Source of the DNA: JAVBLD01 sp031553705
GTDB lineage: Bacteria; Bacteroidota; Bacteroidia; Bacteroidales; Marinifilaceae
NCBI GenBank assembly: GCA_031553705.1
Contig: JAVBLD010000036.1
Location: 1 to 34,759, forward strand
Direction of reading: 5' to 3'
Length of the DNA stretch: 34,759 nucleotides
Part shown: positions 17,059 to 25,315 of the stretch, one piece after another
Position numbering within the stretch: position 1 is the stretch's first letter
How the letters are laid out: every line of letters starts with the position of its first letter
Position numbers and translations under genes: made by a program
Notes under the pieces: generated by a model
What the model was told of the DNA's origin: nothing
What the model saw: only the letters and a program-made list of their open reading frames with translations
The model's database searches: none

Positions 17059-17520
17059 TTAATTATACAACAAGGTAAGTATCTTTTTCAGGCCCTGTTC
17101 ATCCTCTTTGTCAAAGGCATTCAGCTGATCACTGTCGATATCCAGGCAGGCAAATATTTTTCCGTCACGGTCCCGCAATGGAATAACGATCTCACTTTTC
17201 GACCTGGAATCGCAGGCGATATGTCCGGGAAATGTGTGAACATCTCCAAGGATAATCGTTTCTCCCGAATCAATTGCAGCCCAGCAAACTCCGGTATGAG
17301 CCTTCAATTTCTGGCAAGCAACCGGCCCCTGATAGGAACGTACGATTAACTCTCCGTCTACCAATACATAAACCCCTGTCCAGAAAAAAGTCTGCATTTT
17401 ATTATGCAATACCGCTTCCATCGTTGCCAAACGCGCCCAAATATTCTCTGTCGTTTGCACATATTTTTTTATCTGCTCGTACAGCCGGTCATATTTTGCC
17501 AATTTTTTCGTAACCTCCAT
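17059..17520 (-). CDS. Free methionine-R-sulfoxide reductase (GAF domain, fRMsr/MsrC type)
   Basis: A 153-residue cytoplasmic GAF-domain enzyme that reduces free L-methionine (R)-sulfoxide. Three cysteines sit at about 69, 79 and 103, in Q-G-P-V-A-C, G-V-C-W and G-H-I-A-C-D. The spacings of 10 and 24 residues are those of the E. coli fRMsr catalytic cysteines (84, 94, 118), and the D-V-H...F-P-G-H-I-A-C-D-S-x-S-x-S-E-I-V block is diagnostic. That separates it from GAF domains that bind cyclic nucleotides. It is the last of a MarR-PepD-fRMsr minus-strand group, 24 nt after pepD, so the two are likely co-transcribed. Confidence 0.9.
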   Translation of the reverse strand: MEVTKKLAKYDRLYEQIKKYVQTTENIWARLATMEAVLHNKMQTFFWTGVYVLVDGELIVRSYQGPVACQKLKAHTGVCWAAIDSGETIILGDVHTFPGHIACDSRSKSEIVIPLRDRDGKIFACLDIDSDQLNAFDKEDEQGLKKILTLLYN

Positions 17521-17544
17521 ACTCTCGCCAGTAAATAAACTCTT

Positions 17545-18996
17545 TTACTTTATATGTTGCAAAATATCAATCAGATGAACCCACCACATCTCTACTGTTT
17601 TAATGTTTATCTTTTCATCCGGCGAATGTACTCCTCTTAAAGTAGGACCGAATGAAATCATATCCATATCCGGGTACTTTTCCAGAAACAACCCGCACTC
17701 CAGCCCGGCATGAATAGAACGTACTACAGGCTCTTTTCCGAATAATCTCCGGTATGAATCCACAGCAATCTTCAACACCGCCGAATCCGGATTAGGCACC
17801 CAGCCCGGATAACCTTCCCCATGCTCCACTCCCGCTCCGGCAAGCCGGAATACGGAAGCCACCATCTGGGCAATATTTATTTTCTCCGAATCGATATCGC
17901 TCCGCTGCGATGTCGTAATCAATATGGTATTTCCTTCTGTAAACCTGATCGCCGCCAGATTAGTCGAAGTCTCGACCATTCCCGGCATCCGGTAACTCAT
18001 CGCAAAAACACCGTGAGGACATGCATACAATGCACTCAACAATTTAGAAGTACTTTCTGCCGTCAATGCCTCCATCGGTAATTCACCCGATTCCAGTTCC
18101 ATTTGCAAATTCGGTTCGGTCACTCTCCACACCTGTTCCATCTCCGCCGCATATATATTAAAATCCGCCCGTACCTGTTCCTTCCGTACACCCGGTAAAA
18201 CAATTACGGCATTAGCCTCACGAGCTATTGCATTTCTCAGGTTCCCCCCCTCAAAAACAACCACTCTGCAGCCATATTTACCTTGTATTTCCCACAAGAA
18301 GCGGTTCAGGATTTTTATCGCATTTCCCCGGCCCTTATTGATGTCATCTCCGGAATGACCACCTTGCAATCCCTTTACAATAATCTTTACGGCAAACATA
18401 TCCGCTGCGATCTTCGATTTCTGATAAGGCAACTTTATTACCGTATCTATACCGCCGGCACAACCGATAAAAATTTCTCCTTCATCCTCAGAATCAAGGT
18501 TCAGCAATATCTTCCCTTTAAGAAAACCAGGCTGTAAAGCAAAAGCGCCGCTCAAACCGGTCTCTTCATCTACCGTAAACAAGCACTCTATTGTTCCGAA
18601 GCGAATATCAGTCGCCGTCAGAATCGCCAATTGTGCAGCCACCCCGATTCCGTCATCCGCCCCTAAAGTCGTCCCCTTCGCCTTCACCCACTCGCCATCT
18701 ACATAAGGTTGGATCGGATCACGCTCGAAGTCGTGCCGTACATCGGAATTCTTTTCACACACCATGTCCATGTGTGCTTGCAGAACAACAGTCGGTACCT
18801 GCTCCATACCTTTTGTGGCAGGCTTCCGGATCAGCACATTTCCTGCTTCATCCATTTTCACATCCAATCCGTTTTTCTTCGCGAAATCGACCAAATAAGC
18901 GGACATTTTCTCCTCTTTTTTAGAGGGACGAGGAATACGGCATATCTCTTCAAAATACGACCATACACTTTCCGGTTTTAAACCTTTAAATACCAT
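17545..18996 (-). CDS. pepD: Aminoacyl-histidine dipeptidase (peptidase M20C, PepD)
   Basis: This is a cytosolic zinc dipeptidase of 483 residues, the usual length of the M20C family. It cleaves many dipeptides, including Xaa-His. The metal-binding set is visible: H75-x-D77 in Q-A-H-M-D-M-V, D114/D115 in L-G-A-D-D-G, E144/E145 in D-E-E-T-G, and a late histidine in the C-terminal R-G-V-H-S-P-D-E-K. The lid region begins near 190, with G-G-H-S-G-D-D-I and the G-G-N-L-R-N-A-I motif. It lies 40 nt after a MarR-type regulator and 24 nt before the methionine sulfoxide reductase. These three probably form one transcription unit. Confidence 0.93.
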   Translation of the reverse strand: MVFKGLKPESVWSYFEEICRIPRPSKKEEKMSAYLVDFAKKNGLDVKMDEAGNVLIRKPATKGMEQVPTVVLQAHMDMVCEKNSDVRHDFERDPIQPYVDGEWVKAKGTTLGADDGIGVAAQLAILTATDIRFGTIECLFTVDEETGLSGAFALQPGFLKGKILLNLDSEDEGEIFIGCAGGIDTVIKLPYQKSKIAADMFAVKIIVKGLQGGHSGDDINKGRGNAIKILNRFLWEIQGKYGCRVVVFEGGNLRNAIAREANAVIVLPGVRKEQVRADFNIYAAEMEQVWRVTEPNLQMELESGELPMEALTAESTSKLLSALYACPHGVFAMSYRMPGMVETSTNLAAIRFTEGNTILITTSQRSDIDSEKINIAQMVASVFRLAGAGVEHGEGYPGWVPNPDSAVLKIAVDSYRRLFGKEPVVRSIHAGLECGLFLEKYPDMDMISFGPTLRGVHSPDEKINIKTVEMWWVHLIDILQHIK

Positions 18997-19036
18997 TTGA
19001 AATGCTTTAATTATATTATTCTTTAGAATCTCCGAA

Positions 19037-19489
19037 TTACATCAAATCGGTCAGTTTTTTCAATACCCAGATACACGTCTTTATCTCCTGGGAAGCAATC
19101 GTAAAAGTCAAATCGGCATGAATCTGCTCTTCAATCCCGATCAGTCTTTTTTTAACCTCCGTTCCTTTTTCAGTCAGTACAACAAAGTTGTTCCGTTTAT
19201 CCTCCTTGCACATTTTCCGCTGCACATATCCTCCTTTTGTCAATGAATTAAGCAACTTTGTCACATTATACTTATCTTTTTGCAGCCTGTTGGATATAGT
19301 CTGTTGGTTTACATTATCTTCTGTCCACAACACTTGTAACAGTTCATATTGTTCACGACTGAGATTATAACCCGCCTCAATAAAAGCCCGGTTCAAAATT
19401 TTGGTGTAACCCCTCTCAGCCTTGCTAAGATAAGCTACCAATTCTCTCACATCATTCATAGCCATTTTATTAAGTATATTTTGGTGCAA
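19037..19489 (-). CDS. MarR-family transcriptional regulator
   Basis: This protein of up to 150 residues has a winged helix-turn-helix of MarR type: Y-E-L-L-Q-V-L-W...N-Q-Q-T-I-S-N-R-L-Q-K-D-K-Y-N-V-T-K-L-L-N-S-L is the recognition section, followed by the wing K-E-D-K-R-N-N-F-V-V-L-T. MarR proteins act as dimers, usually repressing their own operon and losing DNA affinity on binding a ligand or on cysteine oxidation. The start may be 19489, 19465 or 19459 (M at residues 1, 9 and 11). It lies 40 nt upstream of pepD and probably controls this group. The only cysteines seen are C124-type in the middle and one near the C terminus, so an oxidation sensor role is possible but unproved. Confidence 0.88.
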   Translation of the reverse strand: MHQNILNKMAMNDVRELVAYLSKAERGYTKILNRAFIEAGYNLSREQYELLQVLWTEDNVNQQTISNRLQKDKYNVTKLLNSLTKGGYVQRKMCKEDKRNNFVVLTEKGTEVKKRLIGIEEQIHADLTFTIASQEIKTCIWVLKKLTDLM

Positions 19490-19588
19490 GATTTAAAGTA
19501 TATAACTCCGGATCATAGTTCCATCTACAACCCCCGACTCAATACCTTCTTTATCAACAACGATTTATAAATTACTTCTATCGCCAGA

Positions 19589-19596
19589 CAAACATA
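19589..19596 (-). promoter_or_regulatory. Candidate -7 box for the MarR/pepD/fRMsr operon
   Basis: On the minus strand TATGTTTG (complement of CAAACATA) matches TAnnTTTG about 100 nt before the MarR start codon. Upstream at the right distance is only TTTA rather than TTTG, so the -33 part is weak. Confidence 0.4.
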
Positions 19597-19626
19597 AACA
19601 TTTTTATAATGAATATAAATTTAAGA

Positions 19627-20652
19627 TCACATTTTTTTATTGATATAACGGTCACAGAACCATGCGGCCGTTTCGTTTACTTTCTTAACCACCTCCTCCA
19701 ACGTCACATCCATTTGCCCTCCCGCGGCATTCGGATGCCCACCTCCATAAAAATAAGCTTTTGCCCATTCATTGACAGGAATATCCCCTTTCGAACGAAA
19801 TGAAAGCTTGACACGGTCTTTACGCTCTGTAATTTGGATGGATATACAGATTTTATGCATCGAAAGCGGAACGTTTACCACTCCCTCCAAGTCCCCGTCT
19901 TTATAATGGTAAGTGTCAAGCTCCTCTTTGGTCACCGGCATAATAGCCACCGGGTAACCGGGTATTATTTGCAGCTTGTTCAACAAAATATGACCGACCA
20001 GGCGCAATCGCAACAGATTGCTTGTCTGATATATATGTTCGTGTACGAACGTCTTGTCAAGCCCTAATTCCAACAAATCGGCAATAATCCGGTATGTTTC
20101 GGAGCGGAACGAGTTATGGCTCAACCCACCGGTATCGGTGTTAATTCCGGTATATAACGCATTTGCCACATCGGCATCGATAATCTCTCGCCCCCAGATC
20201 CTTACAATCACATCATAGAGCAGCTCACAGGTAGAAGATACCTCCGGGTCGGAGATAACACATGACTGCGAATCGGGATCAGGGTGGTGGTCTATAATGA
20301 CCCTATCGCCGGTAGCCGCCTCTACCCAAGGCTGTAAATCACCCTCCCGCTTTAGAGTATTGTGATCCATCATAAAAATAATGTCTGCATCCGCTATCAG
20401 TTTTTTACACTGTTCGGCCTTATCCTGATAAGAGAGGGCCCCCGGAGCATTTTTCAGAAACCTCAAATATTCAGGGATATAATCACAGGTGATCAAACAA
20501 CTTGAAATTCCTGCTTTACTCAACACCTGATACCATGCAGAAGAAGCCCCTACCGCATCCCCATCCGGGGAAATGTGAGGTATAATTACCGTCTTTATAT
20601 TTTCTTTACTCAATAAGAGTCTCAATTTATCTATCGAATCGTCATACATCAT
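19627..20652 (-). CDS. DHH/DHHA1 phosphoesterase (NrnA-type oligoribonuclease / pAp phosphatase)
   Basis: This 341-residue cytosolic phosphodiesterase shows motif I H26-x-x-x-D30-G-D32 in I-S-P-D-G-D-A, motif II D96-H in F-M-M-D-H-N, the DHH motif D121-H-H-P-D and motif IV N-T-D-T-G-G in the 165-180 region. The C-terminal DHHA1 domain ends with G-G-G-H-P-N-A-A-G (about 308-316). Members of this type use Mn2+ to degrade very short RNAs (nanoRNA) and 3'-phosphoadenosine 5'-phosphate. Which of these it prefers cannot be told from sequence. It is divergent from the fimbrial operon across a 556-nt intergenic region and is separated from MarR by 137 nt, so it is probably a single transcription unit. 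Confidence 0.9.
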   Translation of the reverse strand: MMYDDSIDKLRLLLSKENIKTVIIPHISPDGDAVGASSAWYQVLSKAGISSCLITCDYIPEYLRFLKNAPGALSYQDKAEQCKKLIADADIIFMMDHNTLKREGDLQPWVEAATGDRVIIDHHPDPDSQSCVISDPEVSSTCELLYDVIVRIWGREIIDADVANALYTGINTDTGGLSHNSFRSETYRIIADLLELGLDKTFVHEHIYQTSNLLRLRLVGHILLNKLQIIPGYPVAIMPVTKEELDTYHYKDGDLEGVVNVPLSMHKICISIQITERKDRVKLSFRSKGDIPVNEWAKAYFYGGGHPNAAGGQMDVTLEEVVKKVNETAAWFCDRYINKKM

Positions 20653-20840
20653 TTTTACCTAAGCTTCTGCTAATAATACCATTAAACAACAATAAAAGTT
20701 CAGTTTAAAAGACTATTTTTTTTGAAGGGTTATAAACAACCTGAATCTATGAATGAATAAAAGTAATTATTTAGGAGTTACCTTTATATACACCCCATCA
20801 ATTTATAATGATTCTACATAGCACTGGCATCGAATCCTCC

Positions 20841-20870
20841 TTGCCAAAAATTAATAATTCATTATTTTTG
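20841..20870 (+). promoter_or_regulatory. Upstream promoter candidate P2 of the fimbrial operon
   Basis: TTG at 20841-20843 and TATTTTTG at 20863-20870 are separated by 19 nt, the spacing of the Bacteroidetes -33/-7 elements. The -7 box is a perfect TAnnTTTG. A transcript from here would begin near 20876 and pass through the hairpins at 20898-20968 before reaching P1. The 20653-20840 part of this intergenic region has no gene and no clear signal that I can see. Confidence 0.5.
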
Positions 20871-20897
20871 CAAATCTCTTTTTCTCTGAAAGAAGAG

Positions 20898-20968
20898 TTG
20901 GCTTGTTTGCCAAATATTTATTACTATAATTCTTTAAACATCGCTTGTAAAGAATCTTGTAGCAAGCC
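20898..20968 (+). ncRNA. Structured leader or small RNA candidate upstream of the fimbrial operon
   Basis: Three overlapping pairing options lie in 71 nt: TTGGC-TTGTTT-GCCAA (20898-20913), ATTCTTTA with TAAAGAAT around an 11-nt loop (20929-20955), and a longer-range GGCTTG (20900-20905) with CAAGCC (20963-20968). The alternatives cannot all form together, which is the pattern of a switching leader, but could also be chance in A/T-rich DNA. It matches no RNA family that I recognise. Confidence 0.3.
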
Positions 20969-21063
20969 TATCTGTACAAAGATCATACACGCCGGTTACT
21001 TACTATTAAATTACAAAATGTTAATTAAATAAAGCGGAATAATAATTAATATTTGATAAATAA

Positions 21064-21095
21064 TTTGCCTATGAGGCAATTAATAGTTATCTTTG
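21064..21095 (+). promoter_or_regulatory. Main promoter P1 of the fimbrial operon
   Basis: TTTG (21064-21067), a 20-nt spacer and TATCTTTG (21088-21095) form a full Bacteroidetes -33/-7 promoter about 115 nt before the first fimbrial gene. The -33 element lies inside a perfect inverted repeat TTGCCT-ATG-AGGCAA (21065-21079), and a third copy of AGGCAA is found downstream at 21133-21138, so it is likely to be regulated. Confidence 0.75.
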
Positions 21096-21140
21096 TAAGA
21101 TTTATCATGCCTGGGCGTGAGCAAGGTTAATGAGGCAAAT
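21065..21140 (+). promoter_or_regulatory. TTGCCT/AGGCAA operator-like repeats around promoter P1
   Basis: Three half-sites occur: TTGCCT (21065-21070), AGGCAA (21074-21079) and AGGCAA (21133-21138). The nine bases ATGAGGCAA are repeated exactly at 21071-21079 and 21130-21138, and ATTTGCCT/AGGCAAAT (21063-21070, 21133-21140) form 8-bp inverted arms around the start-site region. The palindrome overlaps the -33 box and the third site lies within the leader. Looping repression or activator binding is a possible reading; no regulator gene is adjacent. Confidence 0.5.
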
Positions 21141-21208
21141 CATTAGATAAACAGGTGATGAAAAACATTGATAAATAAAAAATTACTAAGGCAGCATAAC
21201 GACTCTGT

Positions 21209-22144
21209 ATGAAAAAAACGAAAGCCATTATGGTTTTTCTTTTTATCATTTGTTGCCCTTTCTGGCAACAGACGGTGAGGACAGAAAAAAATCTATCGAC
21301 AGTCGAAGTTGTGATACCGCATTTTAAAATGCAAAGTGCACAAATCGAAACAATTTTTATGAACGACCAGCAAAATTTATCTTATATTGATTCATTAATT
21401 ATGTATGCGACCTCGTCCATTGACAGTGTCACAATAGTAGGATTCCCTTCTCCCGGGAAGGAAAGACCTGTAACTCCTCCCTCGCAGATTGCCGTTTCTG
21501 AGCTAGCCGATACCATCGCTCCTCTGACATCAGAGATATCTGGTATCCCAAAGGGTAGTGAAATACCGGTATCCAAGATCCCGACTGTAACTGCACCGGA
21601 AGTGCGTACCTATCCTTTTAACGTCGCTTTAAAAACCAATCTGATATACGATCTTGCGTTACTTCCCAACATAGAAGCCGAGATTTATTTTAGACAGCAT
21701 TGGTCGATTAATCTCGAATTCCAGATAGCTTGGTGGAAAAATCTACAAAAGGATTACTATTACCAGATTTGGACAGCAGGATCGGAAATACGTTACTGGT
21801 TAGGCGGAAGCTCAACTTTTAAAGGACATTATGTAGGAGCATACATCTCTACAGCCCTTTATGATTTGAAATATAAAAATGAAGGATACCGGAGTGATTA
21901 TTGTTACAGTGCAGGGGTTTCGTGGGGATATGTATGGCCGATAGGTAAAAGAATAGCGCTTGAGGCTGGACTCAGTCTCGGATATATTACCACTCAATAC
22001 AAGAAATATCTCCGTTATGAGCCGCTGGGAGCCCATTATTATTACACAGGAACCGATCGCACCGGGTATTTCGGCCCGACTAAAGCTAAGGTTGCATTGG
22101 TTTGGAGGTTCGATACCAAAAAAAAGAATAAAAACGTAAGTTAA
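21209..22144 (+). CDS. DUF3575 outer-membrane protein, first gene of the fimbrial operon
   Basis: This 311-residue protein has an N-terminal signal sequence (M-K-K-T-K-A-I-M-V-F-L-F-I-I-C-C), a Pro/Ser/Thr-rich linker to about 140, and a C-terminal region of about 170 residues rich in alternating aromatic strands: N-V-A-L-K-T-N-L-I-Y-D-L-A-L-L-P-N-I-E-A-E and V-A-L-V-W-R-F near the end. This matches the DUF3575 family, which is thought to form an outer-membrane beta-barrel and often begins fimbrial clusters in Bacteroidales. It may anchor or assemble the fimbriae; the mechanism is not known. It overlaps the next gene by one base (TAATG at 22142-22146), a sign of translational coupling. Confidence 0.8.
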   Translation: MKKTKAIMVFLFIICCPFWQQTVRTEKNLSTVEVVIPHFKMQSAQIETIFMNDQQNLSYIDSLIMYATSSIDSVTIVGFPSPGKERPVTPPSQIAVSELADTIAPLTSEISGIPKGSEIPVSKIPTVTAPEVRTYPFNVALKTNLIYDLALLPNIEAEIYFRQHWSINLEFQIAWWKNLQKDYYYQIWTAGSEIRYWLGGSSTFKGHYVGAYISTALYDLKYKNEGYRSDYCYSAGVSWGYVWPIGKRIALEAGLSLGYITTQYKKYLRYEPLGAHYYYTGTDRTGYFGPTKAKVALVWRFDTKKKNKNVS

Positions 22145-23163
22145 TGTTTGCCGGATCCAAGTATATGGTTATCGCAATAGTCGCTACAACATTAATAGTT
22201 ACAGGTTGCCGGAAAGATTTGTGCTTTGAGCCCTATCATCCGCACGAAAAGCAACTGAGGGTAATCATCGATTACTCCCAAATGGACTATGTGCCCGAAC
22301 AGATGCGCCTGGACTTCTACTCAGAAACCGACGGAAGTCACCATATACGTTTTGTGACGCCCACGAACAATGTCGTGAAGTTGCCATCCGGTTTATACAA
22401 AATGGTGACCTTTAATTACAATTCTGATTTTCTAGAGATCCGTGAAGAAGATAAATACCTTGAGATATTGGCTTACCTGCCCAGGATTAACCGTTCGCAA
22501 TACAACATGCTGTATGAAGGTAAACAGTTGCCTTACCCCACCATATTGTCGCGGGGAATCTCAGATAGCGAAACAGGTACTATCAGCTCGCGAACCGGCA
22601 GAACAGAGATGGGATTATATACTATCGGACAACCAGATCTATTCTTTGTAGACAACCTGGATATGGTAGATGTAAAAGATGTCGATAGCACTCAGGAAAT
22701 ACACCTGCGCCCTGTAAACACCACTGTGGTGTATCATCTCCGTGTCAAAGTGACTGGCATAGAATATGTACTACAGGCCCGTGGCACTATGAGCGGCATA
22801 TCGCCAAGCATGTACCTGCACAACAGACAACGGGAGTGGATCAATGGTACGGTAATGTTCGACTGCATCCGCCTGATCGATGGCATCAGCGCTTCTGTGA
22901 CAGCTTTCGGAATGATTCGCGGTGAAGAACAGAATCCATACATGCCGGAACATAATGCGCTGACCTTCGAATTTTTGTTGAGAAACGGCAGTGTATACAC
23001 AGTTCAATACGACATTGCCCACCTGTTGACAGATGAACTCTGTTCGCACGGCGGTATACTCGATTTGAGCGATATAGAGATAAATATCCCGCAGGTAAAT
23101 ACAGGCGGATTTGATGTAAAACTCGAAGACTGGTACGATGAGGAAACCATCTCTTTGGAATAA
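22144..23163 (+). CDS. DUF5119 / FimB-Mfa2-like fimbrial lipoprotein
   Basis: This 339-residue lipoprotein has lipobox V-T-G-C (Cys about 22) followed by R-K-D-L-C, typical of DUF5119 proteins encoded in Mfa/FimA-type clusters. The remainder is beta-strand rich with M-R-L-D-F-Y-S-E-T-D-G and T-V-V-Y-H-L-R-V-K-V-T-G-I-E-Y, the repeated sandwich pattern of FimB/Mfa2-type subunits. The C terminus ends F-D-V-K-L-E-D-W-Y-D-E-E, a fimbrillin-like strand. The likely role is as a base or anchor subunit that stays lipidated in the outer membrane and limits fimbria length. It overlaps the DUF3575 gene and lies 47 nt before the first fimbrillin. Confidence 0.78.
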   Translation: MFAGSKYMVIAIVATTLIVTGCRKDLCFEPYHPHEKQLRVIIDYSQMDYVPEQMRLDFYSETDGSHHIRFVTPTNNVVKLPSGLYKMVTFNYNSDFLEIREEDKYLEILAYLPRINRSQYNMLYEGKQLPYPTILSRGISDSETGTISSRTGRTEMGLYTIGQPDLFFVDNLDMVDVKDVDSTQEIHLRPVNTTVVYHLRVKVTGIEYVLQARGTMSGISPSMYLHNRQREWINGTVMFDCIRLIDGISASVTAFGMIRGEEQNPYMPEHNALTFEFLLRNGSVYTVQYDIAHLLTDELCSHGGILDLSDIEINIPQVNTGGFDVKLEDWYDEETISLE

Positions 23164-23210
23164 AAAATTCAATCATAAAGAAATATAAGTTCAATCAAAA
23201 AAGAGAAAAC

Positions 23211-24185
23211 ATGAAGAAAATAATTTTTTGGGCTATTATGGGAGCTGCAGGAATGGTGAGTTGCACAAATAACGAAACACTTGAAATTAGCGAAGGAAGA
23301 GCGATCTCTTTTAAGAATGCCGTAGTAACGAAAGCAGCTACTGCACTCGAAAATGGTACATTTAGTATCTATGCATTCAAAGGTACTGCCGGAACTCATC
23401 CATCGGCAATGACATATACAGATGTCTATACATTGGCTACGGATAAGTATGGAGATTCTGCTGACAAAATGTATTATTATGACGGAGTAAACTCTTACTG
23501 GTTCTATGGATATGCCGCCACAAATACTATTACGACCACTGCCGCTACAGCTTTTGCAGCCAATCCGACCGGAGTCACGTTTAATGTTGGTACAACTCCT
23601 TCACTGGATTTCAATGCAGCAGCAGGTGATGTTGATTTGGTTGTTATGGGCACAGGAGAAAAAACAACAGGAACTCAGCAAAATCCGCAAATGCCTATTA
23701 CATTCTACCATGCACTTTCACGCGTGCGCTTTACTGCAAAGACTCAAACTCACGAGCCGACATTGAGTCAAATCAAGATTACCGGTATCACTTTCACCAC
23801 ATCCAAAGATGCTTGTAATGTCACCGGATTTGGACCCGCTAAGTCAAATGTTAACGTTACGGCTACAGGCTCTACGGCAGGTTCGTATGTTCTTACAGGC
23901 AATTTCCAGACCGAATTGACAACGACCGCGCAAAAAGTAGAAACAACCGACAAAGTATTTTTTGTTGTACCGCAACAGTTATCAGCTACTTCACTTATCG
24001 TAAATTATACCGTCGGAGGAGTCGCCAGAGCAAAAACATTTGATCTTTCTTCTTTGACGTTGCTGGCAGGAAGTTCTTACAACTTTGAGATCATTATCAA
24101 CCTCAATGAGATTACATTCAATGCTTCTCTTGAAGACTGGGCAGAAACGACTAATACATACACCGAAGGTCTAATAACACCGTAA
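23211..24185 (+). CDS. Fimbrillin family lipoprotein, probable major subunit
   Basis: This 324-residue fimbrillin (Mfa_like type) has signal peptide with lipobox M-V-S-C (Cys18) and a T-K-A site at 40-42, the expected place for trypsin-like cleavage after lipidation. Two beta-sandwich domains follow: S-I-Y-A-F-K-G...Y-W-F-Y-G-Y-A-A, then F-Y-H-A-L-S-R-V-R-F-T-A-K and a C-terminal F-N-A-S-L-E-D-W-A-E. These are standard fimbrillin motifs. It is very rich in Thr and Ala. Its position after the anchor, before a 100-nt gap with a hairpin, suggests it is the most abundant subunit, which is inference only. Confidence 0.85.
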   Translation: MKKIIFWAIMGAAGMVSCTNNETLEISEGRAISFKNAVVTKAATALENGTFSIYAFKGTAGTHPSAMTYTDVYTLATDKYGDSADKMYYYDGVNSYWFYGYAATNTITTTAATAFAANPTGVTFNVGTTPSLDFNAAAGDVDLVVMGTGEKTTGTQQNPQMPITFYHALSRVRFTAKTQTHEPTLSQIKITGITFTTSKDACNVTGFGPAKSNVNVTATGSTAGSYVLTGNFQTELTTTAQKVETTDKVFFVVPQQLSATSLIVNYTVGGVARAKTFDLSSLTLLAGSSYNFEIIINLNEITFNASLEDWAETTNTYTEGLITP

Positions 24186-24285
24186 AAAACAAAAAACAAA
24201 TCCTCAGGCCGGCCGGATTGAATGTCCCAGACCAGCCACTTTTAAGAAGGAAATTCCTCCGATTAAAATAAACGGCAATAAAAAG
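24186..24285 (+). other. Intercistronic gap with small hairpin after the first fimbrillin
   Basis: A 100-nt gap breaks the otherwise tight spacing of the fimbrial operon. AATCC (24199-24203) and GGATT (24215-24219) can pair around the self-complementary GGCCGGCC, giving a small stem. No T-run follows. It could lower read-through so that the first fimbrillin is made in excess; the evidence is only position and the stem. Confidence 0.35.
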
Positions 24286-25302
24286 ATGAAAAGATATAAG
24301 TTTTATTTATTCACCATCACCATACTGTTACTACTATTCGCTTGCGATACCACCAACAGTGGTGAGCATGAGCCAGCGACCTCGCCCATGAACTTCAACG
24401 GGATCATTGCCTCGGATGCGGGCGATTGGTTGAATACCCGTGCCACTGTTGCTTTTCCAACAGGAGATAAGTTTGGCGTATATGCATACAACACAGGAAG
24501 CTCTTTCTGGAATGCAGTAAGAGCCACTGCGATTCCCGACGTAATGTGCAACCAAATGATGGAGAAAACTACCACCGGAGTCACTTACACGCCCGTAAAG
24601 TATTGGATACTTACACAGTATTACTCATTTTTTGCATACGCCCCATACAACGCCGCTGGAATTACCCTTCTATCCGGAAGTTCAACGCCCGATATACCTC
24701 TCCTGGAATATGAAATGCCATCAAACACTGCCAGTCAGGTAGATATCCTCTACACTTCGGTTTTGGACCAGAGGGAAGCAGACGGTACATCTGTTGCATT
24801 GCACTTCAAACACGCCCTCGCCCGCATCCGGTTTACGGCCGAAGTCGAAGAAGGGGCCAGCCAATATACAGCCAAAATCACCGGATTAATATTCAGCGGC
24901 CTGATGAATAGGGGAACGTTGTCGCTACAGTCGGGAGCATGGAACTCTATGAGTGGAAGTATTGTTTGCACCATGCTCGATCAGAATAACGCCTCCGACG
25001 ACATCGACATACCTTATAGCGCCACCACCCCGAAAGTCGCACTATCCGCGCCTATATATATACTGCCGCAAACAATAGCAGATGAGGGAGAAATTGTGCT
25101 ACATTATGAAATTACTTCTCCTTTCGAAGATGATCCGATAAAGCGAACGGCTACATTCTCGCAAAAGGGTGTAGTATTCAGCGGCGCACAATCAGTGAAC
25201 TACCACTTTACCTTCGGACTGACCGAAGTAAGATTTACCCTGCAAGTGGAAAACTGGACAGAGCAAGATGACCCGAAAAATGGAATAACCTCAATGGAAT
25301 AA
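24286..25302 (+). CDS. Fimbrillin family lipoprotein, minor subunit
   Basis: This 338-residue fimbrillin-type protein has lipobox F-A-C after a strongly hydrophobic segment (Cys20), and a T-R-A site at 51-53. After it come F-G-V-Y-A-Y-N-T-G, Y-W-I-L-T-Q-Y-Y-S-F-F-A-Y-A-P-Y and H-F-K-H-A-L-A-R-I-R-F-T-A-E, exactly the order of motifs in the preceding subunit. It ends with F-T-L-Q-V-E-N-W-T-E-Q. Probably it is an accessory or minor subunit that joins the main shaft by donor-strand exchange. It is 100 nt after the first fimbrillin and 13 nt before the next gene. Confidence 0.82.
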   Translation: MKRYKFYLFTITILLLLFACDTTNSGEHEPATSPMNFNGIIASDAGDWLNTRATVAFPTGDKFGVYAYNTGSSFWNAVRATAIPDVMCNQMMEKTTTGVTYTPVKYWILTQYYSFFAYAPYNAAGITLLSGSSTPDIPLLEYEMPSNTASQVDILYTSVLDQREADGTSVALHFKHALARIRFTAEVEEGASQYTAKITGLIFSGLMNRGTLSLQSGAWNSMSGSIVCTMLDQNNASDDIDIPYSATTPKVALSAPIYILPQTIADEGEIVLHYEITSPFEDDPIKRTATFSQKGVVFSGAQSVNYHFTFGLTEVRFTLQVENWTEQDDPKNGITSME

Positions 25303-25315
25303 CGAACAAAAATCT

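Noticed and set aside
20808..21032. Plus-strand open frame of 74 codons between the DHH gene and the fimbrial operon
   Set aside because: It overlaps the P2 promoter and the hairpins, has no ribosome-site or family resemblance, and its composition is that of A/T-rich spacer DNA.
20653..21208. Invertible promoter with flanking inverted repeats
   Set aside because: Fimbrial and capsule loci of Bacteroidales often have one, but I found no long matched arms flanking the promoters and no invertase gene. The 8-bp ATTTGCCT/AGGCAAAT arms are too short and close.
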